A stretch of 64,000 nt of DNA from Elusimicrobiota bacterium. GTDB taxonomy: Bacteria > Elusimicrobiota > Elusimicrobia > UBA1565 > UBA9628. The notes below the pieces were generated by a model. The model was not told where the DNA came from. It was given only the letters and a program-made list of their open reading frames with translations, and made no database searches. The position numbers and the translations under genes are program-made. Numbering within the stretch: position 1 is the stretch's first letter; each line of letters starts with the position of its first letter. The stretch spans positions 1 to 64,000 of the forward strand of contig JACRDT010000019.1 in NCBI GenBank assembly GCA_016212795.1. Direction: 5' to 3'. This document shows positions 17,109-26,300 of the stretch, piece by piece.

Positions 17109-20100
17109 GTGACCAATTCAGAGAAGCAGGCTCCCCTGGCCATCATCGGCATCGGCTGCATGTTCCCCAAGGCCGACGGCCTCGGGAGCTACTGGGCCAA
17201 CATCAAGGGGCGCGTCGACGGCGTCACGGAGGTCCCCGCGACCCACTGGAGCCCCGAGGACTACTACGACCCCGACCAGAAGTCCCCGGACAGGACCTAC
17301 GGCCGCCGCGGGGGCTTTCTCGAGCCGGTCGACTTCGACCCGACCGAGTTCGGCATCTCTCCGAACAACATCCCCGCCACGGACCCGGCCCAGCTCCTCG
17401 GCCTGCTCGTGGCCCAGCAGGCCCTGCGCGACGCGGGCTACGGCCCGGAACGGCCCTTCGACCGCAAGCGCGTCAGCGTCATCCTCGGCGTCACCGGCAC
17501 CCTCGAGACCGTCATCCCGCTGGGCGCGCGCCTGGGCCACCCCGTCTGGCGCAAGGCCCTGCGCGAGGCCGGCATCGAAGGCGAGCGCGCCGAGGCCGTC
17601 ATCAAGCGCATCTCGGACTCCTACGTGGAGTGGCAGGAGAACTCCTTCCCGGGGCTGCTGGGCAACGTCGTGGCGGGGCGCATCGCCAACCGCCTCGACC
17701 TCGGGGGCACCAACTGCGTCGTCGACGCCGCCTGCGCGAGCTCCCTGGCCGCCGCCAACATGGCCGCCCTCGAGCTGACCCTCGGCCGCTCCGACATGAT
17801 CGTCACCGGCGGGGTCGACGCCTTCAACGACATCTTCATGTACATGTGCTTCTCGAAGACTCCCGCGCTGTCCGCGACCGGCGACTGCCGGCCCTTCGAC
17901 AGCGCCGGCGACGGCACCATCCTGGGCGAAGGCCTGGGCATGATCGTCCTCAAGCGCCTCGCCGACGCCGAGCGCGACGGCGACCGGGTCTACGCCGTCC
18001 TCAAGGCCATCGGCTCGTCGAGCGACGGCAAGGGCAAGGCGATCTACGCCCCGAGCCCGGAGGGCCAGACCCAGGCCCTCAAGAACGCCTACCGCCTGGC
18101 GGGCGTCACGCCCGACACCATCGAGCTCCTCGAGGCGCACGGCACCGGCACCAAGGTCGGCGACGCCGCCGAGCTCCACGCCCTGACCGAGGTCTACCGG
18201 GAGGCCCGCCCGGATGGCACCTGGTGCGCCCTGGGCTCCGTGAAGTCCAACCTCGGGCACACCAAGGCCGCGGCCGGCGCGGCCGGGATCATCAAGGCCG
18301 CGCTCGCCCTGCACCACAAGATCCTGCCCCCCACCATCAAGATCCGCCAGCCCCTGCCCGAGCTCGCCTCGGGCCAGACCCCGTTCTACGCCAACACCGA
18401 GATGCGCCCCTGGCTGCCGCCGGCCGGCCATCCCCGGCGCGCCGGCGTCTCCTCCTTCGGCTTCGGGGGCAGCAACTTCCACGCCGTGCTCGAGGAGCAC
18501 CGCCCCTCGAAAGTCGAGGCGGATTGGGACGGGGGCGTGGAGCTCGTCGCCCTGTCGGCGCCGAGCCTCGAGGCCCTGCGGGCCGAGGCGGCCGCCTGGG
18601 CCGTCGAGCAGCCCTGGGACGGCCTGCGGGTCAAGGCCGTGCAGTCCCGCCGGGCCTTCGACCGCGGCCAGCCCTTCCGCCTCGTCGTCGTCGTCGAGAA
18701 AGGCAAGTCCCCCGCCAAGGCGTTCGGCTCGTGGAACGTCCGCGACGGCGCGTTCTACGGCGAGGGCCCCCTGCTGGGCAAGGTCGCCTTCGTCTTCCCC
18801 GGCCAGGGCTCGCAGTACGTCGGGATGGGCCGCGACCTCGCCTGCCTGTTCCCCGAGATGCACGACACCCTCGTCGAGGCCGACGCGGCCTTCGGCGGGC
18901 AAGGGCCCGGCGGCAGGCTCAGCGACCTCCTGTGCCCACCCGCGACCTTCACCGAAGCCGGCAAGGCCGGCGCGGAGGCCGCCCTGCGCGCCACGACGGC
19001 GGCGCAGCCGGCCATCGGCGCGGTCAGCCTCGGGGCGATGCGGGTCCTCGCCCACTTCGGGCTCAAGCCCGAGGCCGCCGCCGGGCACAGCTACGGCGAG
19101 CTGACGGCGCTGTGCGCCGCGGGCCGGTTCGACCCGGCCGCGCTCCACGCCCTCTCCAAGCTCCGGGGCCAGCTCATGGCCGCCGGCGGCGGCGACAAGG
19201 GCACGATGCTCGCGGCCAAGGCCCCCATCGCCGACGTCGAGCGCCTCCTCGCCGAGGAGGGCCTCGACCTGGTCCTCGCCAACCGCAACGCGCCCGCCCA
19301 GTCCGTCCTGTCGGGCCGCACCGACCTCATCGCCAAGGCCGCCGAGGCCCTCGCCAGGCGCGCGATCCCGGCCGTGCCCCTGCCGGTCGCGGCCGCCTTC
19401 CACAGCCCGCTCGTGGCCGACGCCAAGGTCCCCTTCCGCGCCGCCCTGGGCAAAGCCGCCTTCGCCCCGGCGGGCTTCCCGGTCTACTCCAACACCACGG
19501 CCCGGCCCTACCCGGCAGCTCCCGACGCCGCCCGGGAGCTCCTGGCCGGCCAGCTCGCGGCCCCCGTCGAGTTCATGGCCATGGTCGAGCGCATGCACGC
19601 CGACGGCTGCCGGGTCTTCGTCGAGGTCGGGCCGGGCAACCGGCTCACGGGCCTCGTCGCCTCCATCCTCGGGGGCAAGCCCCACGCGGCCCTGGCCCTC
19701 GAAGCCTCCGGCGGACGCGCCGACGGCGTGGCCGACCTGGCGCGCGCCCTGGCCCACCTCGCGGCCCTCGGCGCCGCGGTGGACCTCCAGCCCTGGCAGG
19801 GCGGCGAGGCGGGCGTGCGCCACATCGTGACGCGCAAGAAATCCCTCGTCGCCGTGAAGGTCTGCGGCGCCACGCCGGTCAACCCGAAGGGGCGCCAACC
19901 GGCCAAGATGCCGCCGCCGGCCCCGTCCGCGGGCGCCCCCCGGCCGGCCGATGCCCCGGCGCTCCCTCGAAAGGCTGAAGCGCCGGTCGCGCCGCAGAGC
20001 CCGCAAGGCGGTCGCTCTCCTTTCCTGGAGGGCGCCGCCCAGGAGGGCCTGGCCGCCCTGGAGCGGCTCCAGGAGCAGACCGCCCAGCTCCACCTGCGGT

Positions 20101-23100
20101 TCCTGGAAGGGCAGGAATCGATCCAGCGGACCCTGTTGACCCTAGTCACTCGCCCCCAAATCACTTGCCCCCCCCGCGGGGGGGCAGATGCCGCTTCATT
20201 AGTCCCCCCCCACAAGGAGTTCCCTGATGAAACGGCAGCAATCCCCCCGCAACTCGCCCCCCGTACTCGACCCTCCTATGCGGGGGGGGCGAGTGACTTG
20301 GTCGCCGCCATCCTGCTGGCCGTCGTATCCGAGAAGACCGGCTACCCCGCCGAGACGCTCGACCTCGACATGGGCCTCGAAGCCGACCTCGGCATCGACT
20401 CCATCAAGCGCGTCGAGATCCTCTCCGCCATGCGCGAGCGCCTCCCCGACGCCCCCGCGGTCGGGCCCGAGCACATCGGCGCCCTGCGCACGCTGCGACA
20501 GATCATCGATTTCCTAATCACATGCCCCCCCCGCGGGGGGGCAAGTAGCGGGGGGGCAGATGCCGCTTCATTAGTCCCCCCGCTACCCGCCCCCCGTACT
20601 CGACCCTCCTATGCGGGGGGGGCGAGTGACTTGGTCGCCGCCATCCTGCTGGCCGTCGTGTCCGAGAAGACCGGCTACCCGGCCGAGACGCTCAACCTCG
20701 ACATGGGCCTCGAAGCCGACCTCGGCATCGACTCCATCAAGCGCGTCGAGATCCTCTCCGCCATGCGCGAGCGCCTCCCCGACGCCCCTGCGGTCGGGCC
20801 CGAGCACATCGGCGCCCTGCGCACGCTGCGACAGATCATCGACTTCCTAATCACTTGCCCCCCCCGCGGGGGGGCAAGTAGCGGGGGGGCAGATGCCGCG
20901 TCATTAGTCCCCCCGCTACTCGCCCCCCGTACTCGACCCTCCTATGCGGGGGGGGCGAGTGGCTTGGAATGCGTGACGCCCTCCCTGGTCCCCGTCGAGG
21001 ACGGACGCAAGCGCGTCCCCGTCGCCGCGGGCGGCGAGGTCTGGGTCACGGAAGACGGCTCGGGCCTCGCCAAGGCCGTGGCCGCCAAGCTCGCCGCCGC
21101 GGGCCTGCGCCCCACGCTGCTCTCCCGCAAGGACTGGGGCCGGCCCGCCCCCGCCGGGCTCGCGGGCCTGGCCGTCCTGGCGCCGGCGTCCCAGCTGAAC
21201 GACGACGGGCTCTGGCCAGAGGACAGCGAGCGCTGGCTCAAGGACGCCTTCCAGCTCTGCCGCGCCGCGGCCGCGCCGCTGCGCAAGACGGGCGGCTCCG
21301 CCCAAGGCGGCGCCGGCGGGGCGTTCCTCGCGACGGTCAGCCGCCTCGACGGAGGCTTCGGCCTCGCCGGGCTCGACGAGCGCGCCGACCCCCTGTTCGG
21401 CGGGCTGGCCGGGCTGGCCAAGACGGCCCGCCTGGAGTGGCCCGAGGTCCACTGCAAGGCCATCGACGCCTCCCGGGGCTGGAAGGACATCGAAGCCCTC
21501 GCGCAAGCCGTCGTCGACGAGGCCCTGACGGCCGGGCCCGCCGAGGTGGGCATCACCCCTTCGGAGCGCCGGACCATCGACCTCCTCGAGGCGCGCCCGG
21601 CGGCGTCCCCGGGAAGGGCGTTGGCTGGCCCGGGCGAGGTCGTCGTGGTCACCGGCGGCGCCCGCGGGGTCACCGCGGCCTGCGCCCAGGCCCTCGCCGA
21701 GGCGTCGCGCCCCACCCTGCTGCTCCTGGGCCGCACGCCCGAGCCCCAGCCCGAGCCCGACTGGCTCCGGGACCTCGCCGATGAAGCCGCCATCAAGCGC
21801 GCCATCCTCGCCCAGGCCAAGGGCAAGCCGCCCAGCCCCAGGGTCATCGGCGAGCGCTACCGGCTCTACATGGCCAACCGGGAGGTCCTGGCCGCCGTCG
21901 CCCGCCTCGAGAGCGTGGGGGCCAAGGCCTTGTACCGGTCGGTCGACATCCGCGACGCCGCCGCGCTCCAGCGGGTGCTCGACGAGGCCCGCCGGCTCGG
22001 TCCCATCCGCGCCGTCGTCCACGGGGCGGGCGTCCTGGCCGACAAGCACATCGCGGACAAGACGCCGGAGCAGTTCGACGCGGTCTTCGACACGAAGGTC
22101 GCCGGGCTGCGCTCCCTGCTCAAGGCCACCGCCGGCGACGACCTGAGGGCCGTCGTGCTCTTCTCCTCGGTCAGCGGCCGGCACGGCCGCGTCGGGCAGG
22201 CGGACTACGCCGTCGCCAACGAGGCCCTCAACAAGGTCGCCCAGAGCCTCGCCCGGCGCCGCCCCGGCTGTCGCGTCTCGTCGATCAACTGGGGCCCCTG
22301 GAACGGCGGGATGGTCACGCCGGCCCTCCTCAAGGTCTTCGAGAGGGAGGGCGTCGCCGTCCTCGGCCTGGAGGCCGGGGCGCGCCACCTCGTCTCGGAC
22401 ATGGCCGCGGGGCCGGGCTCGCCGGTCGAGACCGTCGTCACCGCCCCGGCCGCCGTCGCCACCCCGCAGCGCGGCCTCGCCACGGCCTTCGCCCGGGAGC
22501 TGGACCTGGCCGGGCACCGCTTCCTGGCCTCGCACGTCATCAACGGCCGGCCCGTCCTGCCGCTGGCGGTCACCCTCGAGTGGCTCGCCCACGGCGCCCT
22601 CCACGGCAACCCGGGGCTGGCCTTCCACGGCGTCGACGACCTGCGGGTCTTCAAGGGCGTCATCCTGAAGGGGAGCGTGCCCATGCGCCTGCGCGTGGCC
22701 GCCGGCAAGGCCAGGCGCGAGGGCTCTGAGTTCCGGGTCCCCGTCGAGCTCCTCAGCGACGACCCTGCCTCGCTCCACGCCCGGGCGGACATCATCCTCA
22801 GCCCGCGCCTCCCGGCGGCGCCCTCCCCGCAGGCGCCGGTCAGCCTGCACCCCTACCCGCGGAGCGTCGACGCCGCCTACGAGGACATCCTCTTCCACGG
22901 CCCCGCCCTGCGGGCCGTGGCGGCCGTCGAAGGCTGCTCGCCCGAGGGCATCGCCGTCCGGGCTCATGCCGCGCCCGCGCCCGGCGCCTGGCTGCGCGAG
23001 AGCCCGCGCAGCGCGTGGGTCGCCGACCCCATGGCCATCGACGCGGCCTTCCAGGCCGCGATCCTCTGGAGCTTCGAGCAGTCCGGCGCGTGCTGCCTGC

Positions 23101-23330
23101 CCTGGCGCATCGGGGCCTATCGGCAGTACCGGGCCGAGTTCCCCAAGGAAGGACTGCGCGTCGTGCTCCGGGTGACCAAGTGCAGCGAGCACGCGGCGGT
23201 CGCCGACGTCGACTTCCTCGACGCGGCCGGGGCGCTGGTCGCCCGCATCGCGTCCTCGGAGCACACGATCGACCCCTCGCTGACCGACGCCTTCAGGAAG
23301 AATTCCGTTGAAGACAAAGTCGCCGCCTAG
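17109..23330 (+). CDS. pfaA: PfaA-like PUFA synthase: KS-AT-ACP-ACP-KR-DH
   Basis: A 2073-residue iterative synthase. Order read from sequence: ketosynthase 1-450 (Cys209 in DAACASS, later GHTKAAAGAAG); acyltransferase about 560-870 (GQGSQYVGMG at 565, GHSYGE with S661); two near-identical ACPs (LGIDSIKR, phosphopantetheine serines S1098 and S1209); ketoreductase about 1510-1790 (VVVTGGARGVT at 1512, Tyr1700 in YAVANEALNK); and a C-terminal dehydratase-like hotdog with the HxxxGxxxxP motif (H1809, G1813, P1818). Marine PfaA usually has five or more ACPs, so two is few. The inter-ACP linkers are made of palindromic repeat DNA. GTG 17109 has a good GGAGGAA site. The 3' end overlaps the next gene by 23 nt. 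Confidence 0.92.
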   Translation: MTNSEKQAPLAIIGIGCMFPKADGLGSYWANIKGRVDGVTEVPATHWSPEDYYDPDQKSPDRTYGRRGGFLEPVDFDPTEFGISPNNIPATDPAQLLGLLVAQQALRDAGYGPERPFDRKRVSVILGVTGTLETVIPLGARLGHPVWRKALREAGIEGERAEAVIKRISDSYVEWQENSFPGLLGNVVAGRIANRLDLGGTNCVVDAACASSLAAANMAALELTLGRSDMIVTGGVDAFNDIFMYMCFSKTPALSATGDCRPFDSAGDGTILGEGLGMIVLKRLADAERDGDRVYAVLKAIGSSSDGKGKAIYAPSPEGQTQALKNAYRLAGVTPDTIELLEAHGTGTKVGDAAELHALTEVYREARPDGTWCALGSVKSNLGHTKAAAGAAGIIKAALALHHKILPPTIKIRQPLPELASGQTPFYANTEMRPWLPPAGHPRRAGVSSFGFGGSNFHAVLEEHRPSKVEADWDGGVELVALSAPSLEALRAEAAAWAVEQPWDGLRVKAVQSRRAFDRGQPFRLVVVVEKGKSPAKAFGSWNVRDGAFYGEGPLLGKVAFVFPGQGSQYVGMGRDLACLFPEMHDTLVEADAAFGGQGPGGRLSDLLCPPATFTEAGKAGAEAALRATTAAQPAIGAVSLGAMRVLAHFGLKPEAAAGHSYGELTALCAAGRFDPAALHALSKLRGQLMAAGGGDKGTMLAAKAPIADVERLLAEEGLDLVLANRNAPAQSVLSGRTDLIAKAAEALARRAIPAVPLPVAAAFHSPLVADAKVPFRAALGKAAFAPAGFPVYSNTTARPYPAAPDAARELLAGQLAAPVEFMAMVERMHADGCRVFVEVGPGNRLTGLVASILGGKPHAALALEASGGRADGVADLARALAHLAALGAAVDLQPWQGGEAGVRHIVTRKKSLVAVKVCGATPVNPKGRQPAKMPPPAPSAGAPRPADAPALPRKAEAPVAPQSPQGGRSPFLEGAAQEGLAALERLQEQTAQLHLRFLEGQESIQRTLLTLVTRPQITCPPRGGADAASLVPPHKEFPDETAAIPPQLAPRTRPSYAGGASDLVAAILLAVVSEKTGYPAETLDLDMGLEADLGIDSIKRVEILSAMRERLPDAPAVGPEHIGALRTLRQIIDFLITCPPRGGASSGGADAASLVPPLPAPRTRPSYAGGASDLVAAILLAVVSEKTGYPAETLNLDMGLEADLGIDSIKRVEILSAMRERLPDAPAVGPEHIGALRTLRQIIDFLITCPPRGGASSGGADAASLVPPLLAPRTRPSYAGGASGLECVTPSLVPVEDGRKRVPVAAGGEVWVTEDGSGLAKAVAAKLAAAGLRPTLLSRKDWGRPAPAGLAGLAVLAPASQLNDDGLWPEDSERWLKDAFQLCRAAAAPLRKTGGSAQGGAGGAFLATVSRLDGGFGLAGLDERADPLFGGLAGLAKTARLEWPEVHCKAIDASRGWKDIEALAQAVVDEALTAGPAEVGITPSERRTIDLLEARPAASPGRALAGPGEVVVVTGGARGVTAACAQALAEASRPTLLLLGRTPEPQPEPDWLRDLADEAAIKRAILAQAKGKPPSPRVIGERYRLYMANREVLAAVARLESVGAKALYRSVDIRDAAALQRVLDEARRLGPIRAVVHGAGVLADKHIADKTPEQFDAVFDTKVAGLRSLLKATAGDDLRAVVLFSSVSGRHGRVGQADYAVANEALNKVAQSLARRRPGCRVSSINWGPWNGGMVTPALLKVFEREGVAVLGLEAGARHLVSDMAAGPGSPVETVVTAPAAVATPQRGLATAFARELDLAGHRFLASHVINGRPVLPLAVTLEWLAHGALHGNPGLAFHGVDDLRVFKGVILKGSVPMRLRVAAGKARREGSEFRVPVELLSDDPASLHARADIILSPRLPAAPSPQAPVSLHPYPRSVDAAYEDILFHGPALRAVAAVEGCSPEGIAVRAHAAPAPGAWLRESPRSAWVADPMAIDAAFQAAILWSFEQSGACCLPWRIGAYRQYRAEFPKEGLRVVLRVTKCSEHAAVADVDFLDAAGALVARIASSEHTIDPSLTDAFRKNSVEDKVAA
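20162..20300. repeat. GC-rich palindromic repeat unit before ACP1, in frame
   Basis: This stretch of C-runs and G-runs contains the repeat-family core in both orientations: GGGGGCAGATGCCGCTTCAT near 20180-20198 and ATGAAACGGCAG from 20227, ending GGGGGGCGAGTGACTTGG. It encodes a Pro/Gly/Ala linker (CPPRGGADAASLVPP and onward) between the AT region and the first ACP without breaking the frame. Confidence 0.7.
20291..20956 (+). repeat. 333-bp tandem duplication of ACP plus linker
   Basis: The string GAGTGACTTGG starts at 20291 and 20624 and, with one change, at 20957: a period of exactly 333 bp (111 codons). The two ACP domains differ by a single visible residue (LDLDMG versus LNLDMG), so this is a recent tandem duplication or a gene-conversion product. 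Confidence 0.85.
20519..20633. repeat. GC-rich palindromic repeat unit between ACP1 and ACP2, in frame
   Basis: Second in-frame copy, encoding the CPPRGGASSGGADAASLVPP linker and then PAPRTRPSYAGGASD. The DNA holds several C-run/G-run inverted repeats of the dispersed family seen also at 32.3, 53.4, 62.2 and 62.5 kb. Confidence 0.7.
20852..20966. repeat. GC-rich palindromic repeat unit after ACP2, in frame
   Basis: Third copy, 333 bp downstream of the previous one and nearly identical to it. It joins ACP2 to the region before the ketoreductase and keeps the reading frame open. Confidence 0.7.
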
Positions 23331-26300
23331 CGGGCCCGCGCCGAAGGCGCAGGTCGCCGTCGTCGGCATCGGGGGGCTGTTCCCCGGCACCCCGGGCCTG
23401 GAGGGCTTCTGGGCGGACATCGCCGCCCGGCGCTCCGCGTCCCACGAGGTCCCGGCCGGCCGCTGGCTCATCCCCCCCGACCAGGCCTACGACCCGGCCG
23501 TCGGCGCGCCCGACAAGGTCTACTCGAAGCGCGGGTGCACCATCGACGACTTCGCGCTGGACGCCGAAGGGCTGCAGCTCGACGCCGCCCTCGTGGCCGG
23601 GCTCGACCGCGTCTTCCACTTCGCGCTCCACGCCGGCCGGATGGCATGGCGCGACGCGGCCGAAGACGAGGCCCTCGACCTGCGCCGGGTCGGCGTCATT
23701 CTCGGCAACATCGCCCTGCCGACCGACTCGTTCTCGGCCTTCAGCCGCTCTGTCCTGACGCCGGCGCTGGCCAAGCGCCTCCCCTCCTGGACCCCGCCGC
23801 CGTTCCCCCGCGTGGCCCCGCTCAACCGCTTCGCCGCGGGCCTCCCGGCCTCCATCCTCGCCCGCGCCCTGGGCCTGAGCGGCGGCTCCTACACCCTGGA
23901 CGCCGCCTGCGCGTCCTCGCTCTACGCCCTCAAGCTGGCAGTCGACGAGCTGCTCGAGGGCCGGGCGGACGCGATGCTGGCCGGCGGGCTGTCCCGCCCC
24001 GACTGCCTCTACACGCAGATGGGCTTCAGCCAGCTGCGCGCCCTGTCGGCCTCGGGCCGCTGCGCGCCGTTCGACGAGGGCGGCGACGGCCTCGTGGTCG
24101 GCGAGGGGGCCGGCATCTTCCTCCTCAAGCGCCTCGCGGACGCCGAGCGGGCGGGCGACAAGGTCTACGCGGTCATCCGCGGCATCGGGCTGTCCAACGA
24201 CATCGACGGCAGCCTCCTGGCCCCCGAGGGCGGCGGGCAGCTGCGCGCGATGCGCGCCGCCTACAAAGAGGCCGGCTGGTCCCCGTCCGACGCGGACCTC
24301 GTCGAGTGCCACGCGACCGGCACCCCCGTGGGCGACGCGGCGGAGCTGCGCAGCCTCCAGGCGCTCTGGGGGGACGCCGGGTGGCGGGCAGGCCAGTGCG
24401 CCATCGGCTCCGTCAAGTCGAACGTCGGCCACCTGCTGACGGGCGCCGGCGCCGCGGGGCTCATGAAGGTCCTGCTGGGCCTGCGCCACCAGACCCTGCC
24501 CCCCTCGGCCAACTTCGACAAGCCCAGCCCGCGCCTCTCGCTGGGGGGGACCCCCTTCCGCGTGCAGACCGAGGCGGCGCCCTGGCGGCCGCGCGCCGAC
24601 GGCGTCACGCGCAAGGCGGCGGTATCCTCCTTCGGCTTTGGCGGGATCAACGCCCACGTCCTCATCGAGGAGCACGCGCCCAAGCCGAGACGCTCGAAGG
24701 CCCGGGCCCCGTCGGCGCAGGCCGCCCCGGCCGCCGCTCCCGCGGACGCCGCGCCGCCCGCGGACGCCCTCCGCCCGGCCGGCGACGCTCCCGGCCGGCC
24801 CTGCGCGGTCGAGGCCGGAGGCCGAGCGCCCCGGCCGCTCTCGGGAACGGCTTCGGCGGCCGGCGGCCCGGTCGCCATCGTCGGCATGGAAGCGCGCTTC
24901 GGCTCGCTGGGGCGCCTGCGCTCCTTCCAGGAGAGCGTCCTGGGAGGCAAGCCCGCCGGCGAGAGCGGCACGCGGCTGGTCCCGGACCTTCAGGCCGCGA
25001 CCTCGGCGTTCCGCATCCCGCCCATCGAGCTCGCAGAGATGCTCCCCCAGCAGGTCCTGATGCTGCAGGTCGCCGACGCCGCCCTGCGCGACGCCAGGGC
25101 CCTGGACCGCGACCACGAGCGCACGGGCGTCTTCGTCGGCATGGAGCTCGACGTCCACACCGCGGACTTCCACGTCCGCTGGTCCCTGCCGGAGGAGCAC
25201 CGCGACCAGGCCGGGCCCCCGCTCTCCGCCAACAGGACGGTGGGCGCCCTGGGCGGCATCATCGCCAGCCGCATCGCCCGGGAGTTTCGCATCGGCGGCC
25301 CGAGCTTCACCGTCGCCTCGGAGGAGACCTCCGGCCTGCGGGCGCTGGAGGCCGCGGCGCGGGCCCTGCAGCGCGGCGAGCTGGACATGGCGCTGGCCGG
25401 CGCCGTGGACCTGTGCGCCGACGAGCGGTCGCGCTCGGCGTTCGAGGCGCTGCGCCCCTGCTCGCCGGGCGGCCGCGCGCGCCCGTTCGACCGGGACGCC
25501 GACGGCGCCGTCCTGGGCGAGGGCGCGGCGGCGGTGGTGCTCAAACGCCTCGACGACGCCCTGCGCGACGGCGACCGGATCTACGGCACCGTCCGCGGCA
25601 TCGGCGCCGCCCGCGACTACGGCGCGGCCCTCGAGCGCGCCTACGAGGACGCGGGCATCAAGCCCTCCTGCGTCTCCTACCTCGAGGGCCACGGCAGCGG
25701 CGTCCCCGCCGAGGACGCGGCCGAGGCCGAGGCCCTCGCGAAGTTCTTCGGCGCCGCCAAGAAGCCCTCCCTGGCGCTGGGCAGCGTCAAGGAGGTGGCC
25801 GGCCACGCGGGCGCGGCCGCCGGCATGGCGTCCCTCGTCAAGGCGGCGCTCGCCCTCTACCCGGAGATCCTGCCGCCCCTGGGGCTGCGCGAGGCCCGCG
25901 ACGAGTTCCGCCAGGCCGGCGAGCGCTTCCACGCCCCCCGGCTCCCGCAGTACTGGCACCGCAACCGCTCGGACGGCCCCCGGCGCGCGGGGGTCAGCGC
26001 CATGGGCCTGGGCGGCGACTGCGTCCACGTCGTCCTCGAGGCGCACGACTCCCAGATCGACCCCTCGACGGCCAGGCTCGAGCGCAGTCAGCCGCTCGGG
26101 GCGCGCGACGAGGGTCTCTTCCCGGTCGAGGACGACACCCCGCCGGCGCTGGTCGCCGGGATCGCCCAGCTCAAGGAGTGGCTCTCCCAACAGCCGGCGG
26201 AGCGCGGCATCGAGGCCCTCGCCCGCGAATGGTTCGCGGCCCGCCCCCCGGGCTCCAAGCGCAGGAGGCTGGGCGTGGCCTTCGTGGCCCGCCACCGCTC

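Noticed and set aside
20146..20970. CRISPR-like array of regular repeats
   Set aside because: The 333-bp period is far too long, the repeated units encode ACP domains in frame, and there are no spacers or cas genes.
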